A DNA stretch of 64,000 bases from Cliona cf. orientalis (lineage: Eukaryota > Porifera > Demospongiae > Clionaida > Clionaidae). The notes under the pieces were generated by a model, which made no database searches, was not told where the DNA came from, and saw nothing but the letters and a program-made list of their open reading frames with translations. Numbering within the stretch: the first letter of the stretch is position 1; each line of letters starts with the position of its first letter. Below are positions 11,701 to 21,868 of the stretch, piece after piece. The position numbers were made by a program, and so were the translations under genes. The stretch is taken from positions 4,030,001-4,094,000 of the forward strand of contig OZ005705.1 of the NCBI GenBank assembly GCA_963930775.1. The letters are read 5' to 3'.

Positions 11701-14700
11701 TACGCGCTGCGGGTGTGATCTAAATAAAGCGCATCCTGCAGAGAGCGAGACTCAGTCAAGCTGTCGCACGAAGAAGTGAGGATATAATTACGTACTATTG
11801 GGATGGACGTGGAGTGTGCGTGTCTCTCTTATTAACAGGTAGCCGTAATGTCAGAGTTTAGCACAAAATCAGTCAGCGTGGCTTCGCTAGACTATAGTGT
11901 AGCTTGCTTTTAATATTAATGTATCCAGACTCCCCCAATGAGTCTCTAAATTCAACTTATGCACAAAGATATATATGCATAGTCTTTTGCAGACATTAGG
12001 TGGGGATCAAGCTGCTTGGCAAAACTATCTGGATATCGAGATACACCAACACACATCTAGTCTCACAATCGTGCAAAGCCACACTGGCTCTAGTCCCATC
12101 CTTCCACATGCCTCTGAGATGGCTACTTGCTCGTGTTGAGTTTAGCTTGCTAGTATGGCGGAGTACTGCAAATATTGGGGAAAACAGTAACATAATACAA
12201 TATACCGCTGCCTTTTCATTCAATATAACCTACCGATAGCAAGATTCAGCTTCACAAACACCAGCAGTAAGTACACCAACTTTGATACTTCCTAGCGTCC
12301 TCGTGGCATCTCTCAATGCGCGGAATGATGTAATGGTGGAAATAAAATCACGTGACATTTCTGTTGGCGGGGTGACTGATGCCTGGTTGCTACGATCTCT
12401 AACACCAGGACTACAGCTGCTATTATAGTAGTTGCATGTGCATGTGGTTGTTTGAGCGTGCATTTACATAATAAGCGCTTGCGCAGAACACGCGGTAGGT
12501 GTGGTTCATAGTTTCAGCACGCCCAACTAGCACGTATGGCTAACGAAAAATCAGACCAAATATTGCTCAGGCCATGGCATGAGCAGCCGGAGCGGCTCCC
12601 CCGGCCCTTATGTGTACTACCGTATTTTCTTGTTATTAGGCGCATCTCGCTTATAAGCACATATTCGTTATTAAAAGCGCATGCCATTTTCCTGACCTAA
12701 GTACTTGTTATATGTGACCCTTGACCTCAATATCTTTCTTGCTAGCCCAAGGTTCCAGCTGTTTCAAGTTACTCGAACTCACGATGGCTACTATCGATTC
12801 TCAGGTTCTTCGAGCTGGGTGGAATGCAGCAACATGAATGATTGTGCGATTGATCGATTGGCCACGCCCCTAAATGATACCGCGAACGTGCTTGCGTTCT
12901 TGGATGCAGCTATTCTTTGTTAGGCGCATCTCGCTATTGGGCGCACTTCGCTATTAAGCGCAGGTTTTCTTCCTGTGGAGATATAAGCGCATGCGCTTAA
13001 TAGCGGCAAAATACGGTATCTGTGCTGCTGTGTTAGATATGCACAAGCACCCAGTGCAAGGACATTAGAAGTACACATTAAATTACAGTCACAATTATTA
13101 TAGCTTATGGTAATTAGCCTTTGATTATCAACCCCGCCATCAGTCAGGCCATGACTGGAAATGACTCCTTGGAGGGCCTCAGGTATGGCTGTGAACCTAA
13201 GCTGCTTGCAGCTAGTCACAATTGAGTCATACCATCACTGAGATTGAGAAGTGAAGAGGCCAAGAACTAGTTTCCTAGGATGTATACCACCTATCCTACA
13301 CTACACTCGGAGAATGGCTAAGGCTGCTTGTAGCTGAATGCTATTCCTGATTGTACAAGGAGGGTGAAGGTGAACATCAACATGTCTTCTGCATTGTCGT
13401 TAATGACAATTGTTGCATTTGCACAACCATTGATTGGAACTCTCTCTTTACTTTTTTCCTTCCATCTGCTAATTTTTTCAAGGATGAAGCAAGTATCTTT
13501 TCTGGCAATAGGCAAAAATTGAGTCCTGTTTTGTCACTATTGAATATCTGATTGAGAGTAAAATGGTGGTGTTCAATGAATTCAGCAAAGGAGGAGACAA
13601 ATTCACCACTTGCCACCTTGTTAGCAGACAATTTCTCACCTTGAAATTACAAATTATGGATTTCATGATGTTTACAGAACCTCCATTTATACCATCCTGT
13701 GGTACCAGAAAACTGTGACTGGTCTCCATGCAGCATGATGCAGCTTCTTGTGTAGTTGAATAGCTTTTTCACACAGTATTGGCCCCGTGATAGGCATTCG
13801 TTTCTGCTTAAACCACAAAAATACAGCCTTATCATACTGTACATCGTCACCAAGCTTCAAGATCTTTGCCTTCTTTTGCATTCCCATGTCGGACATCTCT
13901 CGATGAAAGGTATGTAGGAATCTTCTCCTTGCTCTTAGTATCGGAGATCGTACCTTGTATTTTTCAGCTATGACCTTTTTGGAGCTGATTTCTAGCTGTT
14001 TTATAATGTTGATTTTGCCCTCGATACTTGGAACCTTTCTCTTTCGCTTCACTCTCAGTGTAGAAGGGGCATCCGTGATCGTGATCCGTGATGCAATGAA
14101 TGACTTGACATGGCTAGCTCAATTACGCTGAGATTAGCTTGCTATCGTACTACTACATAGCAGACTATTGCACATGGTTGTGGAACACAGATCAAGCGAT
14201 GATCAATTATGTCCTCAATTAGTTTGTCACTATTGTCAGGTTATGTTGTGTCTGTGTAAACAGTCTTGTGTTAGTTTATATATGGTCTTATCAATGTCCA
14301 TTCCCGGTCCCGTTATGTGCGTGCAAGTTGCTGCACACAGCATCAGTATGTGTGCACAGTATATATTGTATATGCACATATGCACGTTTGGAAAGTAGTG
14401 ATGCAGTGGAGCTTTAGGAGATACTTTGTAGTCAGGGCTGCATTTAGGATTTCTTTCAAGGGAGAGGGCGAAATGACTACTCCGGCATACTGGGGGAGGC
14501 AAAACTCACATATCAAAGCCACACTGTAAATCTAAAGGGGGGGGGGCAAACATTGGGAATTAACCCTCCCTGCGCCCCCCCCCCCCCCCCCCCCCCCCCA
14601 TGCAGCCCTGGCCATAATTTCCCTTGTGTATATTATAGAGGTGGGCTATACTGTATACATGATCATTTTTGCTGAATAAAAATTTCGCCAAGCCCAGCTA

Positions 14701-17700
14701 TCTTTGTTGTTTTGGAGAAAAAGTTCATGGAAAAAATTTTTGCCAATGTGGTGGAGGTCCCATATATTTTATGCAATATTTAACACAGGATAATAAGTAT
14801 GTTTGATGTAACAATCATGGAAAATTATCAATAATGGCTAATATGCATGAGTTACTCACAGTATTAAAGCTCACATACCCAGAGAAAATCTCATCTCCCT
14901 AGCTGTACACATGTCAATTGTTTATAGTACAGTGTACATGCCAGCTGCAGCAGCACGAACTTTTAACATATTAGTATTCCTTCGTAGACCACACACTACT
15001 GCAATGGCGACGTCCTCGCTCTGTTGAATCTATGACAAAGAACAGACCTTGTCTCTCGCTTCGCTCAAGGTTCAGTGGCCTGCTGAGCAGGCCTCTTGAA
15101 ACGTGTGGCACTTTATGCCGTTCGTTCGAGAATGCATCTCTATGGCCACCCTTGTTTGTGCACGTTCACTACAATTCTGACCAATCATGGGCCTTCTGAA
15201 CTTGTAGAAGAGCACATCTTTTATGCCTTCCAGGTTAGGACACGGACTATATAAGAAAAAGGATTGTCTGAAAAATATTTTTGTTGTATATAGTACATGT
15301 ATGTTTAATGTCACAGTCATGGGATAATGTGGCTAGTATGCACGATCATCTATTAACAGTATACACATGCTCACAAAACATAGAGACGTAGTTCATGCAA
15401 ACAGTATCCTGCAATACTGTGTGCATGCGCAGATGGAAGCAGCAAGAACTTTAAACCTGCACCAATTATTGCAGAGGCCACACCCCTCATAGCAAGCAGC
15501 TGGCTCCAACTATAAGTGTGCAATGGCGACATTCTTGCCCTGCTCGAACGTTGCTACCGGGACTACTGACAGGTATGATAAAGAACAGATCTCGCCTCTC
15601 GCTTTGCTCGAGGCTTGGTGGCTAACGCCAGCGCCTGCTTAGCAGGCCTCTCGAAACGCGCATGCCGATCATTTGATAATGTGTCTCTGTGGCCTGAGGC
15701 ATTATAAGGCCACTCTTCATTGTGCACACAGCCCTACAGTTCTGACCAATCCTGAGCCTTGTAGTACGGACTTTCTCTATGCCCGTGCCATGTGTTCATA
15801 GCAACCGGACGCATCCAAGACGCGTATCCATGCCCTCACAGGGGCGTAGCCAGGAATTTAGGTAAGGGGGTGCTGGACTATGCGTGCAAAGTGTGTGCGC
15901 AAAATTTTAAGCCGCCATGCCCACTTAGTAACCGGTAAGGTCAAAGTTCAAATTGTCACAGTGAACGCGTTCTGAACGTAGCTATTGGTAGCTAGTTCAA
16001 GATTTTTGGCCAAATCTTGGAATAAGATAAGTTTCAAACTATCTTCTAAGCTATTTTTTTGTAGTAAATGACTGTTTGGAGTAGCTAAGAGGGTGCTGGA
16101 TGAGGCTGTTTTATGGACCATGTCAACTAGTCCAAGAGCGGAAGGGGGTGCTTGAGTCTCCTTAGCCCCCACCTGGCTAAGCCACTGCCTCATGTAATGA
16201 CACGGACTATATAAGAAAAATGATCATCTGAAAAATATTTCTTGTTGTATATAGTATAAAAACTTCACATGACAAAATTTTCGCCAATGAGAGCAGGTAG
16301 CAAAATTGATGAAAACTTTCTCCTGGCAAAAATTTAGTATACAGTGGAACCCATCTAATCCGGGACACTCTTGGACCCAGTACAAGTATGAGGTGTTCTC
16401 TTCAGGGTTATTGAAGTGTGGTGGGTGTAGCTTACTGCTATAACCGATGATGTAATGGTGCTCTAGTTAGCAGTTTGCTCTTGCCTTTTATTTACAAGTG
16501 AGTCTACAAATGTTTCGCTAAAGTATCCACTATGAGGGTTTGTATGGGCAGTGATCAGTCAGGGCCAAGCCAAGTGTCTGCTTTACGGAATAGTGAGGTG
16601 GCTGCATTTCAGGAGTTCTGATTGTATGCAAGTCCATGGAGATGGAATTCCAGACCAGGCAAAGTGTCTGCATTATCGTACATGTCTGCTTTTCAAGGGT
16701 GTCTGCAAGGTGGGGTTCCACTGTATCAAGAATAGTACATGTAACTCCTATTATATTAATATTGCACTTATGTTCTGCGTCATAGTATGTAGTAGATACC
16801 AGACAAACACTATATAAGTACATAATTTTGTGAAAACCGTGTGGCCACAAGTGCGTTAGCCTGTGTTCCCTTGGTGGGGTAGTCTTGACTAGTGTCTGTG
16901 CAGCACAACTACAACCACACAGCCACATTGTAGGTGGTGGAAGCATTTTGAATTTGAGGGGGCCAAGTTTGTGAATCTTTTAAGCCGCACCCACTAATAT
17001 GAAACACATAGTAGCCAACTGTCCCTGAATGTCGAGGAAACACTCCCGAAATTTGGCCCTATGTTCCAGCTGTGTCCTGGATGTCGAGGAAACACTCCCG
17101 AAATTTGGCCCTATGTTCCAGCTGTGTCCTGGATTACCTGATTTAGTAGCAATGTTCCGGAATCCAGCTCCTCATACCTTATGGAAACTTTGTATTTTTG
17201 CTAACGTTTCAGTGGCTAGCAGTATGGCATAAAACAATGAAAACAGGAGGGTGTAGTGGATGGAGCTGCCAGGGGAGGGGCTAAAAATGATGACTACTGA
17301 TATTTCAAAAAAGGTTATTTTACTCTGTAGGCAAAGTACCATTGTCCCTGTTGGTGGTTATTCTTATTGCTACTGCCTCTTCCACCAGCCTTGTAGTCAA
17401 CAACACCTTGATGTTGGACTGACAAGTAGATATCTATTCCTCTGCTCTAGCAAAACTGACACCCAGTAGACTAATTCTTTGTTTTGTGCCATTCTGCACT
17501 GATGATGGTAGCTGTATAGCAACCGAAAAATATTTGTAAAAATAAAAAGTTTCTGACTAGAGTAATAGAGCTAAGTATACTATAATTATTATTCTTTGCA
17601 GTTGCTTGTATGATCTGTGTACTCATCTTGGCTGCTCTACCAGTTGCTATGATTGTCGTTGGTGAGTACAATTATTAGTATCATGTGCATATTTACATGT

Positions 17701-18224
17701 ACATGTACATGTAGGTAGGGATTGATTTAGATCTGTGTCGGGATGCAAAATAAAATAATAATGAAGTGTCATTCTTTACAGGTTCAATATATATTGATGA
17801 CTGCGTCAATAGCAACCGAATTCCTATCTGGTTGATTGTCTTTGGCTGTGTTAGCCTTGCTCAGACATTTGTCAATATCTGCAAGCGTTGTACTCAGCAA
17901 ATTGCCAAGAGCTCAAGAGATCACGGTGAGGATGACTCATCTGCCAATTCTATATCACGTGGTGGTGGTTGTGTAGAGAGTTTCCTGTCAGGCTTTTTGT
18001 TTGTGTGGATTATTGTGGGCAGCGTGTGGGTGTTTAGCCTCTATGATGACTATAAAATGTCTGACGGAATTGGTAGTTGCCTAGGCTGCTGCCATGAAGT
18101 TCCATATCTCTTCTCCTTCATTGTGTTGCTGGTGATCTACACGGTTGGTGCACTGTTTTGTTGCTGTCTCTGCTGCTGCTTTTGTGGATTGCTCACCTTT
18201 GGAGCGGCTAGTGCTGAACAATGA
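5668..18224 (+). CDS. TMEM272-like four-pass membrane protein, 5' end not found
   Basis: Four exons join in frame through GT-AG introns: 5668-5710, 10500-10628, 17602-17661 and 17782-18224 (stop). The cytoplasmic N-terminal part carries two PPxY-type motifs (EEPPSYND and DAPPSYEQ) that could bind WW-domain proteins. Then come four hydrophobic segments: ICVLILAALPVAMIVVG, IPIWLIVFGCVSLAQTFV, FLSGFLFVWIIVGSVWVF and YLFSFIVLLVIYTVGALF, the last running into a CCCLCCCFCG cysteine run likely to be palmitoylated. The four-TM layout and the position of the IPIW segment match the poorly characterised TMEM272-like family. The start codon is not identified: 5668 is a splice acceptor. The 6.97-kb intron before 17602 and the 4.8-kb intron before 10500 are filled with transposons. 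Function unknown; family call moderate. Confidence 0.75.
5711..7686. other. Intron sequence without recognised features
   Basis: Lies inside the TMEM272-like gene. Apart from several TACATGTA-type palindromes I see no coding frame, TIR pair or RNA gene here. Confidence 0.5.
7689..8108. mobile_element. CCGTA-group MITE (ATAATTAGAG subfamily)
   Basis: Flanked by TA (7687-7688 and 8109-8110). Ends are CCGTATTACCTCTAATTTAA and its imperfect complement. The word ATAATTAGA(G) is repeated near both ends. It contains a 42-codon ATG frame (7867-7995) with a PPSY motif. Related to the element at 49090-50162, which uses the same subterminal word. Confidence 0.8.
8363..8883. mobile_element. TIR MITE (CAGTAGCGGT ends)
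   Basis: TA precedes (8361) and follows (8884). The left end CAGTAGCGGTAAAAAACGTT is mirrored by AACATTTTTTTTGACCGCTACTG. ACGGACGG, CGTTCCATTC-like and CAAACG words recur inside both halves. Non-coding; Tc1/mariner/pogo-type insertion inferred from TA and the CAGT terminus. Confidence 0.8.
9046..9870. mobile_element. hAT-like MITE (AGCCTCGTCCCCAG ends)
   Basis: Arms of about 65 bp at 9047-9113 and 9806-9870 are reverse complements, starting AGCCTCGTCCCCAGGCCTTC. AATGCTAT before and AATGCTAG after look like a 7-of-8 target duplication. The relative at 39.95 kb (TAATGCTAAGCATGCAC) shows the empty site. Same family at 40899-41310 and 49405-49968. Confidence 0.75.
9190..9548. mobile_element. CCGTA-group MITE (GGCTACTATT subfamily)
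   Basis: TA at both flanks (9188-9189, 9549-9550). The word GGCTACTA(TT/AT) is repeated near both ends in opposite orientation (CGACTACTATTAATTTCAGC at the left, GCGGCTACTAATCGGGGTGC type at the right). Same subfamily as 44962-45567. Confidence 0.75.
10500..10628 (+). CDS. TMEM272-like gene, exon with PPSY 2
   Basis: Acceptor TTGCCTTAG ends at 10499; donor GTAAAT begins at 10629. Encodes APPSYEQLFGVGQMKRQMQE and onward to CEIFCGS. The single leftover A joins TT of the next exon to give Ile. Confidence 0.75.
10690..11320. repeat. TGCATG palindrome-rich repeat
   Basis: Dozens of overlapping CATGCATG(AAA/TTT) words in both orientations, split by the MITE at 10777-11090. Apparent ORFs rich in Cys, Met, His and Phe are translation artefacts of the repeat. 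A similar tract with TIR-like ends occurs at 42359-42841. Confidence 0.7.
10777..11090. mobile_element. CCGTA-group MITE (CTCGAAATCTCGCCGC subfamily)
   Basis: Flanked by TA. Termini CCGTATTTCCTCGAAATCTC and its exact complement. The word CTCGAAATCTCGCCGC or close variants is repeated about eight times across 314 bp. Confidence 0.9.
11321..12617. other. Intron sequence, mostly featureless
   Basis: A cluster of AACAATTGTCAA-like words (variants ATTGTCAAAC, ATTTGTCAGT) at about 11476-11600 resembles one end of an element, but I find no matching opposite end. No credible gene. Confidence 0.4.
12620..13016. mobile_element. CCGTA-group MITE (GCGCTTAATA subfamily)
   Basis: TA at 12618-12619 and 13017-13018. 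Ends CCGTATTTTCTTGTTATTAG and the complement of GCTTAATAGCGGCAAAATACGG. Words of the type TTATTAGGCGCATC/GCGCTTAATAAG recur in both terminal regions. The related subfamily at 27236-27623 uses AAGCGCATGTGC-type words. Confidence 0.85.
13377..14052 (-). pseudogene. Tigger/pogo-type (CENP-B-like) transposase, broken
   Basis: Starting at 14052, the frame reads KRKRKVPSIEGKINIIKQLE, the N-terminal HTH of pogo/Tigger/CENP-B-like transposases. It is followed by AVFLWFKQKRMPITGPILCE, the CENP-B-type second HTH. Through frameshifts it reaches SANKVASGEFVSSFAEFIEH and the first DDE block FNSDKTGLNFCLLPEK, normally [N/S]ADETGL, so the canonical Glu-Thr context is changed to Lys-Thr. The rest of the DDE domain is missing. 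At least three frames are needed, so it is dead. The MITEs at 16342-16723 and 4899-5275 end in CAGTGGAACC, a Tigger-like terminus, and could have been mobilised by such an enzyme; the link is inference. Confidence 0.8.
14433..14610. mobile_element. Short MITE (CAGGGCTGCATTTAGG end) with poly-C
   Basis: Left end CAGGGCTGCATTTAGGATTT, right end ATGCAGCCCTG. Contains G-rich and C-rich runs that would fold together, including 25 consecutive C at 14575-14599. No coding content. Confidence 0.6.
14611..14999. other. Intron sequence, no features recognised
   Basis: AT-rich, no credible gene or TIR pair seen. Confidence 0.4.
15000..15310. repeat. Dispersed repeat family B, copy 1
   Basis: Contains GGCCTGCTGAGCAGGCCTCT, AGAATGCATCTCTATGGCC and GGACACGGACTATATAAGAA. 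The same order recurs at 15420-16262, and in reverse at 49030-50560. The uninterrupted GGACACGGACTATATAAG here is the empty site for the insertion at 49090-50162. Confidence 0.7.
15420..16262. repeat. Dispersed repeat family B, copy 2 (interrupted)
   Basis: Matches copy 1 with CTTAGCAGGCCTCTCGAAAC and GACACGGACTATATAAGAAA, but the element at 15839-16187 has inserted shortly before the conserved ACACGGACTATATAAG end. Boundaries approximate. Confidence 0.65.
15839..16187. mobile_element. hAT-like MITE with 5-bp duplication (CAGGGGCGTAGCCAGG)
   Basis: Ends CAGGGGCGTAGCCAGG and CCTGGCTAAGCCACTG. CCTCA directly precedes and follows, a 5-bp duplication shared in length by the relatives at 19015, 44211 and 45177. 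Carries GGGGGTGCT stretches in both arms. Confidence 0.8.
16342..16723. mobile_element. Tigger/pogo-type MITE, intact ends
   Basis: CAGTGGAACCC at the left, GGGTTCCACTG at the right, TA on both sides (16340-16341, 16724-16725). 382 bp, non-coding. A decayed relative lies at 4899-5275. Confidence 0.85.
16724..17601. other. Intron sequence with one tandem duplication
   Basis: Apart from the 52-bp tandem duplication at 17029-17132, no gene or element is recognised. Confidence 0.4.
17029..17132. repeat. Tandem duplication, 2 x 52 bp
   Basis: ATGTCGAGGAAACACTCCCG begins at 17029 and again at 17081, with the whole 52 bp repeated without visible differences. Confidence 0.9.
17602..17661 (+). CDS. 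TMEM272-like gene, exon encoding TM1
   Basis: Acceptor TTCTTTGCAG, donor GTGAGT. The 60-nt exon encodes ACMICVLILAALPVAMIVV, a complete hydrophobic helix, and keeps phase 1 at both ends. Confidence 0.8.
17782..18224 (+). CDS. TMEM272-like gene, last exon (TM2-TM4)
   Basis: Acceptor ATTCTTTACAG ends at 17781. The open frame begins GSIYIDDCVN and ends in ...AASAEQ stop. Contains three membrane segments, a charged loop (SSRDHGEDDSSANS) and the terminal cysteine-rich segment. Confidence 0.85.
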
Positions 18225-18534
18225 TGAACTATAATTACAATACTTTCTGCTACATTTTTATTACTATGGTTATCCTGTATGAATGGATCATTATGCTGCT
18301 TTATTAGTAATAATGATATTAGGTATTAAACTGTGCTGGTGATTGTATGCATGCAGAAGTGGTAGCAATAGGTAAACAGTGCACATGATCAGTATTGCAT
18401 GGGATGATGTCATCCACAAAGGCACCTGTGCCTTTTGTACAAACTTGTATATATATGCATTGAAAAAAGGATTTAGCAACCAGAATAATATTCCATGGCC
18501 TCGAACCATAGATTATACAAGTAGCATAGACTCA

Positions 18535-18690
18535 AGTAGGGTTGGCACAGACACTCTCTATTATAATTATATAATACATTACAAACACGTTAGAACAGGT
18601 AAATTTGTGGAATTTAAGTATCAAAATCAGAATCTCCACCAGTTATTTATCAAGACTAAGATCATCAAAATAATTGTACAAGGATAGGTC
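18535..18690. repeat. Family A fragment, copy 3
   Basis: Aligns with 246-400: AAGTAGGG(A/T)TGGCAC, ATAATACATTACAAA, TCAAAATCAGAATCT(A/C)C and ACTAAGATCATC in the same order. Lies 0.3 kb after the TMEM272-like stop codon, possibly in its 3' flank. Confidence 0.65.
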
Positions 18691-19014
18691 CCAAGTTTAT
18701 CAATCCCAAAATGCTGGTCATCTGACCTATGGCTAGCTGTATCATACATACATAATCGATTCAAGCGGCAGATGTATCTGACTTGCCACTGAAATTGCAT
18801 TCTGATGATTGGGCCGGAGGCAAAAAAAACCTGCATTAATGCACACGCACACACTGTGCACGTGCACGGTGCCTGGAGCACGCCCACTAAGTTTTTTTAA
18901 GGGGACCACACACTAAGCAGAAAATATAAATTGTCTGAAAACCACCACACATTCATAGTAGAGCCACTATGCAAGTAGGCACCCAAATAGCCATGTATAC
19001 AATGCACTGGCGTA

Positions 19015-19466
19015 AGAACCAGGGGGGCTGGGGGGGCAATTGCCCCCCCAGTCATAAGATTGGGGGGGCAGAGCCCCTCTGATTTTTAGACTGCTGTACT
19101 AGCCAGGGGGTGGGGCTCACCCTCTGAGGTTTGCACTTTTCTTTTTCATCTGTTGCCATAATCAGGGTTGAGTTATTCATGATTGTTGTGTATCTTATCC
19201 CCACGGTGTGTAGATATCAATAATTGTCACATGTGAATACAGATCAGTAGTCACTACTGATCTGTGTTCACATGTGACAAGCTAAGAGTCCAGAATGTCC
19301 TCGAAAATGCACTAGAAAAGCTCTCAGAAGGTCTAAAACTCCAAAATTTTCCTGGGGGAGCATGCACCCAGACCCCCCTAGCTTTCGCGCGCTACGCACG
19401 CGTAAAGCGAGTCTTCACCTGCTTACTTTCAGCCCCCCTGCTCAAAAACATCTTCCTACGCCACTG
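19015..19466. mobile_element. hAT-like element with 5-bp duplication (CACTGGCGTAAGAACC)
   Basis: CAATG on both sides (19010-19014, 19467-19471). Uninterrupted CTAAGCAG units read ACAATGTTCGGTAAAGGG here, giving the empty site. Inner arms are G/C runs (AGGGGGGCTGGGGGGGC). No transposase seen. Confidence 0.8.
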
Positions 19467-19559
19467 CAATGTTCTGTAAAGGGTCGTCAATGTACCCCAC
19501 TTGCCTATCACTTTTTATGGGCAAACATTAAACTTCTTATTTCGATCCATTCTGCGTAA

Positions 19560-20130
19560 CCATAGATTTTACAGACTACGTAAACGGGATTGGAAACTGC
19601 TCACGTGAGCAATAGAACATGTGTACGGGTACGCGCACTCTGTGTTATGGTTTGCATTCTTGGATAGATCCATTGCTATGACAATTTGAGCAAAAAATGG
19701 CCGAAAATGGCGACCGCAGTGCACTTATCGACTAATATCAGCGAAATAACAGTAGTTTCGAACTTGAACAAGGCTTATTCCAGTGAAGGAGTCCCTACTC
19801 TAAACATGGCCAGCGAAGTTGGATTTCAGAAGTCTCTCTGCTCTACGCTACAGTCCCACAAAGTCCAAGAAGCAAAAATGGCTGACTTTTGGCCCTTTTC
19901 ACAGCCTGCTCACTCACAGAAGACAGCGCATCAAGTGTCAAAACTCACAAATAAGACAGCACATCCAGAAATGGTGGTAATGGCAAAGCCACTGCACCGA
20001 TACACTGAAATAAACAGTTTTCAACAGTTCTTGATCAGCTAATGCAAACCATAACACGGAGTGCGCGTACACGTTATATTGCTCACGTGAGCAGTTTCCA
20101 ATCCTGTTTACGTAGTCTATAATATCTGTG
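19560..20130. mobile_element. TIR MITE (CCATAGAT...GACTACGTAAA)
   Basis: Arms of about 60 bp: GACTACGTAAACGGGATTGG followed by CTGCTCACGTGAGCAAT, mirrored at 20070-20125. GCGTAA flanks both sides. An ATG frame at 19697-19735 (MAENGDRSALID) lies near the left arm. A second copy begins at 63832. Confidence 0.8.
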
Positions 20131-20421
20131 GCGTAATCATATCCCATATCAAAATTATGGCCTGCAATGCTTCCTAGAATTCTAATTTAATCTATTTTTC
20201 TACTCAGTGTGTAATTTCAAGGAGCCCACATACTAAGCAGAAAATATGGTCTAAAATCACAGTTGAGCTGGACGCATAGTAAAGCCACACAATGCATGCA
20301 TGCAGGCATCCAAATAGCCATGTACACAATGTTCGGTAAAGGGTCGATCATCAACGTACCCTGCGTGCCTGTAAATTTTTTGAGCAAACATTGCAAATGC
20401 GTGGCTTCTTATACAAACATA

Positions 20422-20876
20422 CCGTATAGCGGCAAATTTTCGTTGGTGCTAATTTTTGTATGATTGACCAAAACACCCTTAGAATAAATTTTTGTATTTT
20501 TGAATTTCGTATGCTTGCTGTGGGAGATTGCGCGCATGCGCAGCTGGTAGCATGTGCGGTATGTGGCAATAACGCTAGCATCTTGATCGAGCAGGGCTAA
20601 CCGATGCTGATAGCGGTCCACTGGGATCAGAAAGGTCACTCCATTTCGACGTACGCCTTGGCAAAGAACCGATAAAAAGGCACCGTTCAGTAAACTAGGC
20701 TTGCATTTAGCACCTGCTACTAGCGACAACATGTGGCGCATATAGGTCAAAGGTCACGCGCGAAAGGAAAAACTTTTTCACACGTTCAAATTTTCACAGT
20801 TTTTATTTTCGTATAAAGGATGGAGCATACGAAATATACGAAAATTAGCACCATACGAAAATTTCCCGCTATACGG
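20422..20876. mobile_element. CCGTA-group MITE (CATACGAAAAT subfamily)
   Basis: Inserted in a CTAAGCAG unit: the unit reads ATACAAACATATGGGGAAAC elsewhere, and here ATACAAACA, TA, element, TA, TGGGGAAAC. Ends CCGTATAGCGGCAAATTTTC and the complement of AAAATTTCCCGCTATACGG. The word (A/T)ACGAAAAT recurs near the right end. Confidence 0.9.
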
Positions 20877-21013
20877 TATGGGGAAACTTCAAAGGGCCAT
20901 AACTTTAATTCTAAGGTGTGAATCAAAACTCCGCTTCCAAGAAATTTCCAGGTGCGATCCATTCTGCGTGCTCATGTGAAAATTGTTATAAAATTTAATT
21001 GAGTTTCAAACTA

Positions 21014-21220
21014 CCGTATAGCGGGAAACTTTTGAGGGAGAAAACTTTCGCGGATCGGTAGGAGAGGAGCATTTCGCGGAGAAAACTTTCGCGGAATGCA
21101 AAAACTGATCGGATAATGTGTGTGGCATGCCTAGAATTTCGTGGAAAAAACTTTCGCGGATGGCTGAAAAATCGCGAAATTCGTGAAAGTTTTCTCCCTC
21201 AAAAGTTTCCCACTATACGT
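21014..21220. mobile_element. CCGTA-group MITE (GAAAACTTTCGCGGA subfamily)
   Basis: TA at both flanks. Left end CCGTATAGCGGGAAACTTTT; right end complement with one change. GAAAACTTTCGCGGA-type words occur about five times in 207 bp. Confidence 0.9.
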
Positions 21221-21311
21221 TATTTTACATAATATTTTTTTTATATTTAGTGTGTAACAAGTGGACCACACACTAAGCAGAAAAAATTTTTCTGGAAATG
21301 ACCATAATATA

Positions 21312-21490
21312 CCGTAAAGGTACATTTTTCTGTGTGTGAAAAAATTATGTGAATCGGGCCTCTTGAAAAATTTATGCGATTTGTTACATGCATTACTAAC
21401 ATAATATGGCGCGACAATATTTATGCGACCACTGCTTGACTCGCATAATTCGCATAAATAAAACTCGCACAGAAAAATGTCGCTTTACAG
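21312..21490. mobile_element. CCGTA-group MITE (TTATGCGA subfamily)
   Basis: Flanked by TA; left CCGTAAAGGTACATTTTTCTG, right CAGAAAAATGTCGCTTTACAG. Words TTTATGCGA/CGCATAAAT recur internally. Interrupts a CTAAGCAG unit between its head and the TAGTTGAA(T/G) block. Confidence 0.8.
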
Positions 21491-21868
21491 TAGTAGTTGA
21501 ATAGTAGAGCCACACAATGCAAGCAGGCATCCCAATAGCCAGGTACGCAACATTCGGTAAAGGGTCATCAACGTACCCCGCATGCCCATATTTTTTATAG
21601 GCAAACATTGCAACTACATAGCTTCCTATACGAACACATGGAAAACTTGAAAAGTGCAATATCTTTCTAAGGTGTGAATCAAAATTCCCTGCTATCAAAT
21701 TTCTAGCTTCAACCCATTCTGCGTGCCCATATAAAAATTACTTTCCCCAAGTGCTTCCAATCCCCTGGGAATTACATTTATTATCATTTTGTTTTTTTTC
21801 TTGTGACTATGTTACATTAACCTCTTTTGTACTATTGTTTTAGTTTATTTGGGTGCTATTAGTGTACA

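Larger units (their letters stand above)
18895..21790 (+). repeat. CTAAGCAG units, first block (three units, each with insertions)
   Basis: Units start near 18895, 20218 and 21258 with (A)GG(G/A)(G)ACCACACACTAAGCAGAAAA-type heads. They continue through GTAAAGGGTCGTCAACGTAC, ATACAAACATATGG, CTAAGGTGTGAATCAAAA and CATTCTGCGTGCCCATGT blocks to a T-tract and CTACTTAGTGTGTAA-type tail. The first is cut by elements at 19015-19466 and 19560-20130, the second by 20422-20876 and 21014-21220, the third by 21312-21490. A degraded piece of the TTAA element lies just before, at 18820-18890. Confidence 0.8.
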
